64,000 bases of DNA from Rhodobacteraceae bacterium WD3A24 (GCA_002967695.1 PUHN01000002.1:48223-112222); one strand, 5' to 3'; shown: positions 17,807 to 26,417, counted from the stretch's first letter. The notes: generated by a model from the sequence alone, not told the origin. A program made the numbers and translations.

Positions 17807-18097
17807 ACGCTCGAGGCCGTTCCCTACCAGGTTCACACGGTTCTCACCGACAACGGCACCCAGTTCGCCGAGCAGCCGCGGAACCGGAACACGATCATCT
17901 CCCGGCCGATGCGCTTCGACATGATCTGTGAGGCGAACGGCATCGAGCACCGGCTGACCAAGCCCAACCATCCATGGACCAACGGCCAGGTCCAGAGGAT
18001 GAACCGCACGATCACGGAGGCCACCGTGAAGCGCTTCCACTATGACAGCCACGACCAGTTCCGGACCCATCTCGCGGACTTCATGGCAGCCTGTTAA
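17807..18097 (+). pseudogene. IS481-family transposase fragment
   Basis: The frame encodes part of the DDE catalytic core of an IS481-type transposase: VLTDNGTQFAEQ, FDMICEANGIEHRLTKPNHP, WTNGQVQRMNRTITEATVKR. It includes the second catalytic Asp and the catalytic Glu region. The N-terminal helix-turn-helix part and the C-terminal end are missing; the frame stops at FMAAC where homologous sequence normally continues. It is a dead fragment. Confidence 0.85.
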
Positions 18098-18344
18098 GGT
18101 AGGCTATGCGATCTCTCAGTATGTTCCAAATATGATCAGAGCGCCCGGGGTCGTCGCTTTCTTGAAAGTCTCGAAACTCCCAAATAAGAGAATACCGACC
18201 GTAGAGTCGATGATTGATGGCATCGACCGCGGGTTCAAGGTCTTTCAGCCTTCGCCGCTTGGTGCTCTTGTCCATAGCAGCGATGACCTTCTCGTAACTG
18301 TCAACAAGGCCGTCAACGAGCGACTTGATCTGTTTTCCAACCAT
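18081..18344 (-). CDS. Small hypothetical protein truncated at the IS481 junction
   Basis: This 87-residue charged, helical frame begins MVGKQIKSLVDGLVDSYEKV and continues through RRRLKDLEPAVDAINHRLYG. The last codons (LNRLP) come from the IS481 fragment read on the opposite strand, so the original C-terminus is lost. The family is not recognised. It may be a broken gene rather than a functional one. Confidence 0.4.
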   Translation of the reverse strand: MVGKQIKSLVDGLVDSYEKVIAAMDKSTKRRRLKDLEPAVDAINHRLYGRYSLIWEFRDFQESDDPGRSDHIWNILRDRIAYLNRLP

Positions 18345-18481
18345 TAAGAAATCGATACTCAAGGTTCTGCTCCCATAAGGAAACCTTGCTTCCTGACTCG
18401 CGATACTCGCACTTCCTACGGTTCTCGGCAACGCTGACTGAGTTACACCGTCCACACCATTCCACTGAATTGCGGCACGCC

Positions 18482-19767
18482 CCGGGTTCCTCGGCCGATG
18501 CCAAGGTGGGCCGGGCCGGTGCGCTCCTGCGCGACCGGATGCGGGACCTGGTCCGGAACAACCCGCAGCCGCGAAAGCGGTCTCGGTGCTGGTCAACAAC
18601 ATCGTCGGCGCCGGGATCATGCCGCGCGCGGTGAGCGGGGACGCGGCGCTTGACTGCGAGGTGGACCGGCTCTTCGAGACTTGGGCGAGCAGCTGTGACA
18701 CGGACGGCCAGCTCGACTTCTACGGGCTGCAGACGCTCGCCTGCCGCGAGATGGTGGAAGCCGGCGAGGTGCTCGTCCGCCGTCGCCCGCGACGCCCCGG
18801 CGACGGCGTGATGCCGCCCGTCCAGCTGCAGTTTCTGGAGGCGGACTTCCTCGACGCCACCCGCAACGGCGTGCTCGGGGCAGGGCAGGCGGTGCAGTGC
18901 ATCGAGTTCGACGCGCTCGGCCGGCGCCGGGCCTACTGGCTCATTGGTGCGCATCCGGGGGACGCCGCGCTCAGCCTGACCGGCGGGCTCTCCAGCCGGG
19001 CCGTACCGGCCTCCGAGATCGCCCATGTCTACGAGAAGCAGCGCACGCAGGCGCGCGGCGTCCCGTGGGGGGCGCCGGTGATCCGCGCCCTGCGCGACCT
19101 CGACGACTACGAGGTGGCCGAGATCGTGCGCAAGAAGACCGAGGCCTGCGTCACCGCCATCGTCTTCGGCGACGAGGAGGCCCAGCAGGGCATCGCGCCC
19201 TCGGTGGTCGACGCGGACGGCAACCGGGTGGAGCAGTTCGAGCCGGGCCTCATCGCCTATGCCCGCGGAGGCATAGACATCCGCTTCAACCAGCCGGCGG
19301 CCACCGGCGGCTACGCCGAATACAAGCGTGCCAACCTGCACACCATCGCGGCCGGGTTCCGGGTGCCCTACGAGCTGCTGACCGGGGATCTGCCCCAGGT
19401 GAACTACTCCTCGATCCGGGCCGGGCTCGTGGAGTTCCGCCGGATGATCGATGCTGTCCAGTGGCAGCTCTTCATCCCGATGTTCTGCGCACCGATCTGG
19501 AGGTGGTTCACCGAAGCCGCGTGGGCCGCGGGGCGTATCCCGACGCCTGACGTTCCCGTCGAATGGCAGCCGCCGAAGTTCGAGGCGGTAGACCCGCAGG
19601 AGGACGTCATGGCGGACCTTCTGGCGATCCGTTCCGGCACCATGACGCTCGCCGAGGCCATCGCCCGGCAGGGCCGCAACCCCGATGCGGTGCTGGCGGT
19701 GATCGTGGCGACCAACGGCAAGCTCGATGAGCTTGGGGCGCGCTGGGCGGGGCGACAAACGCACTGA
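18482..19767 (+). pseudogene. Phage portal protein (lambda gpB family), truncated and frameshifted
   Basis: Portal proteins form the dodecameric DNA gate of tailed-phage heads. From 18586 the frame gives LVNNIVGAGIMPRAV, then VRKKTEACVTAIVFGDEEA and AEYKRANLHTIAAGFRVPYE, YSSIRAGLVEFRRMID, all typical of the lambda-type portal. Upstream sequence in another frame (ALLRDRMRDLVRNNPQ) clearly belongs to the same protein, so one base is missing near 18575. The first 80 or so residues usual for the family are absent. The capsid, protease and terminase genes that normally adjoin it are also missing. Confidence 0.85.
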
Positions 19768-19875
19768 CCACGAAGATGCGCCTGCGCGATGCTCTGCGCC
19801 ACACCCTCCTCGGCGGGCTGATCGCGGCCGGCTGGTCACCTTTTTCTCCACTCTGATCCGGAGGGCCTGATCCCC

Positions 19876-20106
19876 ATGCGTTACGTTCGCCCCAACTCCA
19901 TGACCTGGTGGGCGGGACTGCTCGCCATGCTCACGGGTATTGCCTCTCTGGCGCTGCCCGCCACAGGTTCGCTCGGCGAACTGTCCCGCCTCGTCGCGCT
20001 GCTTGCCGGCTCGGGCGATGCCTCGCCCGCGGGGCTGATGTTCTTCGGGCTCGGCCTGATCGGCCTGCGCGACCGGATCGAGCGCGGGTTCCGCGGCGAT
20101 GGTTGA
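19876..20106 (+). CDS. Small phage membrane protein, holin-like
   Basis: The 76-residue protein has two likely membrane helices (about 10-28 and 50-65) and a basic C-terminus (GLRDRIERGFRG). A good ribosome-binding site (GGAGG) precedes ATG. Its position directly before a spanin-like pair suggests a holin or holin-accessory protein of the lysis cassette; the sequence alone does not prove this. It overlaps the next gene by 8 bases. Confidence 0.55.
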   Translation: MRYVRPNSMTWWAGLLAMLTGIASLALPATGSLGELSRLVALLAGSGDASPAGLMFFGLGLIGLRDRIERGFRGDG

Positions 20107-20329
20107 CCTTCTGATCTGGCTGGTTGCGGTGCTCGGCGCGGTCGGGGGCGTGGTCCTCGGCCGGGTCTGGGGCCGCGTGGAAGGGGAACGCGCGGGCAAA
20201 CGGGAGGCGGAACGCGATGCCATGGAAGACAAGAACAAGCGTGTTGAGCGCGGGCGGGATGCGGTTCGCGATGGCCGCGGCGCTGGCGATCCTGCTGACC
20301 GGCTGCGCCGCAACGATGGGCGCTGGTGA
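20099..20329 (+). CDS. Inner-membrane spanin-like (Rz-like) protein
   Basis: The 76-residue protein has an N-terminal membrane anchor (LLIWLVAVLGAVGGVVLG) followed by a highly charged helix (RVEGERAGKREAERDAMEDK). This is the architecture of phage i-spanins. A lipoprotein gene is nested in its 3' part in another frame, as in lambda Rz/Rz1. It is shorter than lambda Rz, but many spanins vary. Confidence 0.6.
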   Translation: MVDLLIWLVAVLGAVGGVVLGRVWGRVEGERAGKREAERDAMEDKNKRVERGRDAVRDGRGAGDPADRLRRNDGRW

Positions 20330-20459
20330 TGCGGGGTGCGCGTCCTACGCCGAGGCGCGGCTCGCCCGGCCAGCTGCCGAGACCGTCGCGGAGGTGCCGC
20401 CCGCTTGGGCGGACTGGATCGCCGATCTCGACGACGGCATGACGGGAACCTGCCGATGA
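20259..20459 (+). CDS. Outer-membrane spanin-like (Rz1-like) lipoprotein
   Basis: Read in the +1 frame relative to the Rz-like gene and overlapping it by 71 bases, this frame encodes a 66-residue lipoprotein. The signal is MRFAMAAALAILLTGC with the lipobox LTGC (Cys16). A short mature part contains a proline segment (VAEVPPAWADW). Nested lipoproteins after an Rz-like protein are the hallmark of two-component spanins that fuse inner and outer membranes at lysis. GTG at 20241 is an alternative start. The stop overlaps the next start (ATGA). Confidence 0.6.
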   Translation: MRFAMAAALAILLTGCAATMGAGDAGCASYAEARLARPAAETVAEVPPAWADWIADLDDGMTGTCR

Positions 20460-21208
20460 AATCCCTCTCGCCTACGCTGCAGGCCCATCTCGACGAGGGC
20501 ACGACAACCCTCGCCTGGTGCTGGCGCATCACCCGCGCCGACGGCACGACCTTCGGCTTCACTGATCATGACCGGACGCTGAGCTTCGACGACACGAACT
20601 TCGAGCTCGAGAGCGGGCTCACGGCGTCCGAGGTACGCTTTGGCTCGGACCTGTCCGTCGATGCGCAGGATGCCGAAGGCGTGCTGACCTCGGACCGGAT
20701 CACCGAGACCGACATCCTCGACGGACGCTGGGACAACGCCGAGGTCGAGGTCTGGCGCGTGAATTGGGCCGATAAGAGTCGGCGCGTGCTGATGCGCCGC
20801 GGGGCCATCGGCCAGATCCGGCGCGGGCGGCTGGCCTTCGTCGCGGAGGTCCGTTCGCTCGCGCATGTGCTGGGCCAGACGGTCGGGCGGACCTTTCAGG
20901 CGACCTGCGATGCCGCGCTTGGCGACGCGCGCTGCGGCGTCCATCTGGAGGACCCGGTCTACACGGGCGCGGGCGCCGTGATCGACCTTCTGCGTGACCG
21001 GGCATTCACCGCCTCGGGTCTCGGCGCCTTCGACGCCGGGTGGTTCACCTTCGGCACCATCGAATGGACGAGCGGCGCAAACGCCGGGCGTCGGGCCGAG
21101 GTGCTCGGCCACGACGTGACTGACGGCGTTGCGATCCTGACCCTGCTTGAGGCGCCGGCGCGTCCGGATCACCTGTTCGCGCGCGGCGGGGTATGCCTGG
21201 ACCGTTGA
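20456..21208 (+). CDS. DUF2163 phage tail-tip protein (GTA ORFg13-like), C-terminus lost
   Basis: This protein of the BR0599/DUF2163 family is equivalent to gene transfer agent ORFg13. It belongs to the tail tip or baseplate hub. The N-terminal domain reads WCWRITRADGTTFGFTDHDR and VRFGSDLSVDAQDAEGVL; the C-terminal part retains TCDAALGDARCGVHLEDP. The 250 residues stop after HLFARGG, short of the usual C-terminal cysteine-containing extension. There the sequence jumps into another tail gene. The start at 20456 overlaps the spanin stop. Confidence 0.8.
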   Translation: MKSLSPTLQAHLDEGTTTLAWCWRITRADGTTFGFTDHDRTLSFDDTNFELESGLTASEVRFGSDLSVDAQDAEGVLTSDRITETDILDGRWDNAEVEVWRVNWADKSRRVLMRRGAIGQIRRGRLAFVAEVRSLAHVLGQTVGRTFQATCDAALGDARCGVHLEDPVYTGAGAVIDLLRDRAFTASGLGAFDAGWFTFGTIEWTSGANAGRRAEVLGHDVTDGVAILTLLEAPARPDHLFARGGVCLDR

Positions 21209-21872
21209 CAAGACCGCCGTGGCGGCAAGCCGGGTCGCGGCCTTCTTCGGGAGCGCCAGTCCCTCCGACTTCGCCGTCTTGGGCGAGACCGTCACCTGGA
21301 CCGGTTCGGCGGATGATTGGGGGCTGCGCCGAATGGTGCTGCACTACGCCCATCTCTGCGCGGCCGCCGGCGGGGTCGAGGCCTTCCTGATCGGGACCGC
21401 GATGCGCGGCCTGACCACGATCCGCTCGGGCGCGTCCAGCTATCCCGCTGTGCAGGCGTTCCGTGATCTGGCGGGCGACGTGCGCTCGATCTTGGGGCCG
21501 GGCACGGCGATCAGCCATGCCGCAGACTGGAGCGAGTACTTTGGCCACCAGCCGGGTGACGGCTCGGGTGACGTGTTCTTCCACCTCGATCCGCTCTGGG
21601 CTGACGCGGCCGTGGATTTCGTCGGCATCGACAACTACACGCCGCGCTCCGACTGGCGCGACGGGTTCGAGCATGCCGACGGTGAGGGGGCGAGCGCCAT
21701 CGGTGCGAGCGAGCCCCCGAACGAGGGTTGGCCCGCGATCTACGACCGGGCCTACCTGCAGGCCAACATCGCCGGCGGCGAAGGCTTCGACCGGTACTAC
21801 GCCAGCGCGGCGGACCGCTCCGCGCAGGTGCAGACCTCGATCACCGACGGCGCCACCGGCAAGCCGTACCGG
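21198..21872 (+). pseudogene. Internal fragment of GTA ORFg15-like tail protein (TIM-barrel domain)
   Basis: The frame encodes GDVFFHLDPLWADAAVDFVG and IDNYTPRSDW, plus MVLHYAHLCAAAGGVEAFLI. These are characteristic of the TIM-barrel-like domain of the large (over 1000-residue) tail host-specificity protein ORFg15. Only about 225 residues remain. The beginning is joined to the DUF2163 gene and the end jumps into another fragment after GATGKPYR. There is no own start codon. The NlpC/P60 gene that normally lies between these two genes is missing. Confidence 0.8.
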
Positions 21873-22191
21873 CGATCTCTTCTACACGATGAACAAGGAG
21901 GCCGCGGGCGACGATCTCGGGCTGACGCTCCAGACCGGCTTCGTGACGAAGGCTCTTGTCGGCCTCTTCGGCTCGGACAAGTTCCGCCTCGCGGTCTCGG
22001 CGGACGGCGGCACCTTCTTCGACGGGCTCAGCATCGACAACACCACCGACATCGTCGACCAGCTGCGGCTGCCGCGGTTCAAGGCCTGGACGAACTACGA
22101 CACCTACGTGGGCGTCGGCACTTGGCGGCGCCCCCTTTGGAGGGGCGGTGCGTGGTCCTTCGGGATGCCCGGCAGGGAGGGCGCGCCGTGA
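21868..22191 (+). pseudogene. C-terminal fragment of a phage tail-associated protein (DUF2793-like)
   Basis: After the junction, the next frame encodes YTMNKEAAGDDLGLTLQTGF, LAVSADGGTFFDGLSI and FKAWTNYDTYVGVGTW. This resembles the repetitive C-terminal part of phage tail fibre or DUF2793 proteins. It has no start of its own and ends at 22191. It is the last recognisable phage piece. Confidence 0.55.
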
Positions 22192-22216
22192 GCGCCGGCG
22201 CGGCGGGGTTGGCCAC

Positions 22217-22441
22217 CTATGTGCCGCGGCCCTCGCGGACGATGCGCTGGCGCTCGACTAGATCCTCGCGGTCGTGTTCGGCGGTCATCAGCCGGGCGCG
22301 GCCCGCATCGTCGTCAAGGGGGACAACATGGCCGCAGGCGTCGCATGTCGCGCGCTGGCGTGCCATCGCGCGGCGCACCGGGCGCGAGATGCTGTGCTCG
22401 CATTCGGGGCAGGTGATGGTGAGGAAATGGGCCTCGAACAT
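22217..22441 (-). CDS. Small zinc-ribbon protein
   Basis: This 74-residue protein has two CxxC knuckles, ITCPECEHSISRPV and ATCDACGHVVPL, followed by an acidic helical tail. The spacing suits a single zinc ribbon. The function is unknown; small zinc ribbons of this kind often bind nucleic acid or partner proteins. It reads opposite to the phage fragments. A palindrome lies 40-54 bases upstream of its start. Confidence 0.6.
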   Translation of the reverse strand: MFEAHFLTITCPECEHSISRPVRRAMARQRATCDACGHVVPLDDDAGRARLMTAEHDREDLVERQRIVREGRGT

Positions 22442-22480
22442 TGCCGTCTCCCTTTCCGAGCGTCGGTTTCTTAACTATGT

Positions 22481-22495
22481 TCTACCTCAGGTAGA
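22481..22495. promoter_or_regulatory. Palindrome upstream of the zinc-ribbon gene
   Basis: TCTACCT-C-AGGTAGA, a perfect 7-base-arm palindrome. Its position 40-54 bases before the zinc-ribbon start suggests an operator. No known consensus fits it well. The rest of 22442-22726 shows no gene. Confidence 0.4.
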
Positions 22496-22726
22496 GTGTA
22501 AAGAGGGTATTCCCCCGACCTTTGCCCCCAAGCCCGGACCCAACCGGGCCCGTCCCTGCCGCAGCGCGGGGGCCAGCGTCGGCGCGGCGTCCGACTTCCT
22601 TCCTCCCCTCCGCGCCGGCGCATCCTTCCCCCGGGGCCCGACAAGCGCCGCCAGGAGCCAGCGGGCGGATGGCGCGGTTCTGCATCCGGTGAGAGCAAGC
22701 CGGGGCGGCCGGGTGGATTGCCCTGT

Positions 22727-23986
22727 CTAGTCCTTGTCCGGGGGGGGCGGCAGGCGCGGTCGTGCACGCGTCAATCTGGAGCCGAACCACAGCGCCGTCG
22801 CAAGGGGCGGGGCGGCGGCAGCAAGGAACATGACCGCGGGCCCCTGCGCGGCCGCCAGGAGCCCGGCCAGGGCCGGACCCAAAACGCTGCCGGCCGCCAT
22901 GCTCAGCAGCGCCGCTGTGAAGCCAAGCGTGCTGCGCCCCGGGAACAGCCGAACGCTCCAGAACGAAAACACAGCGCTTACCATCATGATTGCCATGCCG
23001 TGCAGCCCCGAGGCCGCGATCACCGCGCTCCACGAGGTCGGCGCCAGCGCGATCAGCATGAGCGACAGCGCACCCGCCCCGAAGATCACGAAGAACAGCG
23101 CGGCAAGGCCGAACCGGGCCTCGGCCCGCCCGGTCGCGAGGCCGAGCACGCCAAACACGCCGTATCCGAGGAAGATGACGACCGATGCGAACTCGTCCGG
23201 CATGCCGGGCAGACCGCCCGCCGTCACCACCCGGTCCGCGGCGAAGGACAGGAAGATCGCGTTCGTCATGCCGAAACACAGCGCCGTGGAATAAAGCGGG
23301 ATCACGCCGCGCCGTGTGAGACTCGTCTCGGTCGCGGCCGCCTTCGTGCCGGATTCCGGGCTGATCGCGGCCGACAGGCCGACGCCCACGATATCATCGA
23401 CCGCCGAGCCCGCAGGCATCGCGCCCCGGCCCGCCGGCAGCCCCGCTTTCGCGAACCCGGCCAGGACGAGGCCGCTGACCGCAAATCCGACCCATGCGCC
23501 ACGCCAGTCCAGCACCCCCTCGATCACGGCCAGCGCAAGCAGCGCCGCCGCGGCGACCCCGAAGGTGGTTCCGGTCGAGATCACCGACAGCGCGGTGGAC
23601 CGCGCATGGTCGGATATCACGCGCTCGGCCGCGTCGTTGAACGGCGCCCAGCAAAGCCCCGCGCTGCTGCCCGCAAGGGCGATGCCCGCGGCCAGAAGGC
23701 TCGGCGTGCCGGCCGCCGCTACAGCGGCGAAGCCCACCGCGGCGAACAGGGCGCCGGTGACGACGGAAGCGCGCGCGCTGTAGCGGCGCGCCATCCAGGC
23801 GGATGCGAGAAGACCCGCGAGGAATGCAAGAAACCCCCCGCTCGCGATCATGCCGGCCAACGATGTCGTGAGGGCGAAGTCCTCGCGAAAGGCCGGAAGG
23901 AACAGGCCGAATCCCATGCGGGCGGGGCCGAAGGTCACGCCCGTGGCGACAAAGCCGGCGGCCGTCAGGCGCGTGGCTGGTGTCAT
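22727..23986 (-). CDS. MFS transporter
   Basis: This major facilitator superfamily permease has 419 residues and about 12 membrane helices. The N-terminal segment GFVATGVTFGPARMGFGLFL and the motif-A-like loop SAWMARRYSARASVV after the second helix are typical of the YbfB/YjiJ-like branch. The start at 23986 (MTPATRL) follows a purine-rich GAGGTAAGAGAGA; longer in-frame starts add a basic unrelated stretch. Substrate unknown. A palindromic operator-like site sits about 40-50 bases upstream. Confidence 0.8.
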   Translation of the reverse strand: MTPATRLTAAGFVATGVTFGPARMGFGLFLPAFREDFALTTSLAGMIASGGFLAFLAGLLASAWMARRYSARASVVTGALFAAVGFAAVAAAGTPSLLAAGIALAGSSAGLCWAPFNDAAERVISDHARSTALSVISTGTTFGVAAAALLALAVIEGVLDWRGAWVGFAVSGLVLAGFAKAGLPAGRGAMPAGSAVDDIVGVGLSAAISPESGTKAAATETSLTRRGVIPLYSTALCFGMTNAIFLSFAADRVVTAGGLPGMPDEFASVVIFLGYGVFGVLGLATGRAEARFGLAALFFVIFGAGALSLMLIALAPTSWSAVIAASGLHGMAIMMVSAVFSFWSVRLFPGRSTLGFTAALLSMAAGSVLGPALAGLLAAAQGPAVMFLAAAAPPLATALWFGSRLTRARPRLPPPPDKD

Positions 23987-24023
23987 TGTCTCTCTTACCT
24001 CGCGCCATCGGTATGAAAAAAAG

Positions 24024-24039
24024 CCATACCGGGGTATGG
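24024..24039. promoter_or_regulatory. GGTATG palindrome upstream of the MFS gene
   Basis: CCATACC-GG-GGTATGG is a perfect inverted repeat; a further GGTATG lies at 24010-24015. It is placed just upstream of the MFS start and is probably an operator for a transporter regulator not seen nearby. The interval 23987-24323 shows no gene otherwise. Confidence 0.45.
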
Positions 24040-24323
24040 ATCGAAATGCCAGATTTTGGGGCGTCCGCCGCCGACGGCGGGCTCGCACAGGGCACAAACA
24101 CCGATGCGCGGGGACATATCCTTATCGAGCGCGGGGTCAAATCCCGAAACGTCTGAGCGCGTCCGGAAATCGCGTGGAGCCGGTCGCGCGCAGGCGTGCA
24201 TGACGGAATGATGCGGCGGAGGGGGCGCGATGGAAGGGCCCGCTGCGACGATACGGTCGCGAGGGGCGCACTTGTCGGGCGGCCGGGAAAGGCGAGCAGC
24301 TGCCTGTGCCCGGCCGTCGCTCA

Positions 24324-24566
24324 TCATTGTCGGCCTGTTTGCCGCTCCCAGATGCGGGTATGGGCGATGCGCTCGGCCGGGCGGACGAGCCCGTCGCGTT
24401 CCATGTCGCGCAGGAGGTGGCGGATACCGCTGTTGCTCATGCCGAGCGCGTCGCGCAGCTCCGCCTGCGTGCGGGGCCGCGACAGCGCGTCGAGAACAAA
24501 GCTGCGCCGGGCCACGGATCGGGCATCCCTTTGCCGCGCGAGATAGCCGGACTTTCGATCAGGCAT
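24324..24566 (-). CDS. Small winged-helix DNA-binding protein
   Basis: The 80-residue protein is essentially a single winged helix: RSFVLDALSRPRTQAELRDA, LGMSNSGIRHLLRDMERDG, then the wing LVRPAERIAHTRIWE. This is the ArsR/MarR-type DNA-binding fold without a sensor domain. The start at 24566 (MPDRKSGYL) is 13 bases after the SulP stop, so it is the last gene of the XRE-SulP-winged-helix operon. It could autoregulate that operon. Confidence 0.65.
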   Translation of the reverse strand: MPDRKSGYLARQRDARSVARRSFVLDALSRPRTQAELRDALGMSNSGIRHLLRDMERDGLVRPAERIAHTRIWERQTGRQ

Positions 24567-24579
24567 GGCGCGGCCCCAG

Positions 24580-26340
24580 CTATCCGTGCCGTGGAACCGG
24601 GCTGGCGCGCGGGCCGCCCGGCGCGATCGTATCCTCCCGGCCCACGCGCCAGAGCCGTGAGGACAGGGCATCCTCCACGCTGGCGCCGTAGCGGCAAAGC
24701 GGCGGCCTGAGCCCGTGGGTGATCAGCGTGCGGCGCATGTCGCGGGGCGCGCCGGTCAGCCACAGGGCGACGCCCTTGCCGCGCGCCTTGCGGGCCAGCC
24801 CCTCGATCATGTTGGCGCCGGTGGAGTCGAGGAACGGGACGGCCGAGAAGTCGAGGATCAGCGCCTTGTGGGTGTCCTGGATGCGGTCGAGCACCGATCC
24901 GATCGAGGCCGCGGCGCCGAAGAAGAGCGCGCCGCTGAGCCGGTACACTACGACTTCCGGGTCGGCGGCCCGGGCCTCGTCATAGGCCCCGCGGGGCAGG
25001 TCGGAATCGGCCATGTCGCGGCCCACCAGCGGGGTCTCGGCCCGCACGCCCGCCGCCCGGCTCATGCGCTGGATGAAGAGCACCGCGCCCAGCGCGACGC
25101 CCGCCACGATCGCCTCGGTCAGGTCGCGGAACACGGTCAGCAGAAAGGTCACGCCCAGCACCGCTGCCTCGCCCCGGCCGGCGCGGAAAAGCGTGCGGAT
25201 CGCAGGCACCTCGATCATGTTCCAGGCGACGACCGCCAGAACCCCTGCCAGCGCGGCGAGCGGTATGTAGGCCGCCAGCGGCGCGGCAATCAGCATGAAG
25301 GCCAGCAGGAAAAGCGCGTGCAGTATCCCCGCGACCGGCCCGTGCGCGCCCGAGCGCACATTGGTCGCCGTCCGCGCGATCGTGCCCGTCACGCAGAAGC
25401 CCCCGAAGAGCGCCGCGCCGATATTGGCCGCGCCCTGCGCGACCAGCTCGCAGTTGGCGCGGTGGCGCCGCCCGGTCATCCCGTCGGCGACGACGGCCGA
25501 AAGCAGCGACTCGATCGCGCCCAGCAGCGTGAAGGACGCCGCCGCCGGCAGGACGGCGAGGATGCGCGCGGGCGAAAGCTCGGGAAGGGCGGGCGCGGGC
25601 AGGCCCGAGGGAATGCCGCCGAAGCGGCTGCCGATCGTGGTCACGGGCAGATCGGCCAGCGCCGTCGCCGCCGCGGCCGCTGCCACCGCGATCAGCATGC
25701 CGGGCCAGTGCGGGCGCAGCCGACGCAGCAGAAGGATCACCGCGACCGTCCCCGCGGCGAGAGCCAGCGCGGCGGGCGTGAAGCTCTCCCGCGCCGCCCA
25801 GAGGGCGGGGAGCTTCTCGACAAGCTCGCCCGGCTCATGGCCCAGCGAAAGCCCGAACAGCTCCCTGAGCTGGCTGGCGAAGATGATCACCGCGATGCCG
25901 GCGGTGAAGCCCACCGTGACGGGGTAGGGGATGAACTTGATGAAGGTGCCCAGCCGCAGGAACCCGATCGCCGCCAGCATCATCCCCGACAGGAAGGTGG
26001 CAAGGATCAGCCCGTCGATGCCGTGCTCGGCCACCGCCGCGGCGACGAGCACGATGAAAGCGCCGGCCGGTCCGCCGATCTGGAACCGCGAGCCCCCCAG
26101 CGCCGAGACGAGAAAGCCCCCGATGATGGCCGTGTACAGCCCCTGCGCCGGCGTCGCGCCCGAGGCGATGGCGATGGCCATGGAAAGCGGCAGCGCGACG
26201 ATGGCGACGGTCAGCCCGGCGACGGCGTCACGGCGCAGATGGGCGGGGCGGTAGCCCTCGCGCAGAACGGTGACGAGCTTTGGCGTGAAAAGCTCCGCGA
26301 AGCTGGGCGCCTGCGCGTGGTCGGGGGATGTTTCGGTCAT
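24580..26340 (-). CDS. SulP family anion transporter with STAS domain
   Basis: This SLC26/SulP permease has 586 residues, a transmembrane domain with the family motif GLTVAIVALPLSMAIAIASG (about residues 42-61) and IGGFLVSALGGSRFQIGGPA, and a C-terminal STAS domain (about 450-560) with ALILDFSAVPFLDSTGANMI. SulP proteins carry sulfate, bicarbonate or dicarboxylates; the substrate here is not deducible. The start at 26340 (MTETSPD) is preferred over 26358. It lies downstream of an XRE regulator gene in the same direction. Confidence 0.9.
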   Translation of the reverse strand: MTETSPDHAQAPSFAELFTPKLVTVLREGYRPAHLRRDAVAGLTVAIVALPLSMAIAIASGATPAQGLYTAIIGGFLVSALGGSRFQIGGPAGAFIVLVAAAVAEHGIDGLILATFLSGMMLAAIGFLRLGTFIKFIPYPVTVGFTAGIAVIIFASQLRELFGLSLGHEPGELVEKLPALWAARESFTPAALALAAGTVAVILLLRRLRPHWPGMLIAVAAAAAATALADLPVTTIGSRFGGIPSGLPAPALPELSPARILAVLPAAASFTLLGAIESLLSAVVADGMTGRRHRANCELVAQGAANIGAALFGGFCVTGTIARTATNVRSGAHGPVAGILHALFLLAFMLIAAPLAAYIPLAALAGVLAVVAWNMIEVPAIRTLFRAGRGEAAVLGVTFLLTVFRDLTEAIVAGVALGAVLFIQRMSRAAGVRAETPLVGRDMADSDLPRGAYDEARAADPEVVVYRLSGALFFGAAASIGSVLDRIQDTHKALILDFSAVPFLDSTGANMIEGLARKARGKGVALWLTGAPRDMRRTLITHGLRPPLCRYGASVEDALSSRLWRVGREDTIAPGGPRASPVPRHG

Positions 26341-26417
26341 CTTTGGCCGCACCTTCATCGAGGGGGCGGCGGGATCGTCGGCTGTCTCGTCGGCGGTCGC
26401 CGTCGCGTGTTATCGGA

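Noticed and set aside
18313..20562. 749-residue minus-strand open frame
   Set aside because: It is a GC-rich antisense frame over the phage portal and lysis genes, with Arg/Pro-rich content and no recognisable domain.
20336..21208. Longer start for the DUF2163 protein
   Set aside because: The added N-terminal residues are Arg-rich antiframe sequence of the spanin gene; the ATGA overlap at 20456 is the natural start.
18482..22191. A functional gene transfer agent cluster
   Set aside because: Head, protease, terminase and most tail genes are missing and those present are cut, so it cannot make particles even though some genes resemble GTA genes.
21147..22730. 527-residue plus-strand frame as one intact protein
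   Set aside because: Only residues 18-242 or so match a tail protein; the rest is out-of-frame junk after a deletion scar, so the frame is not one gene.
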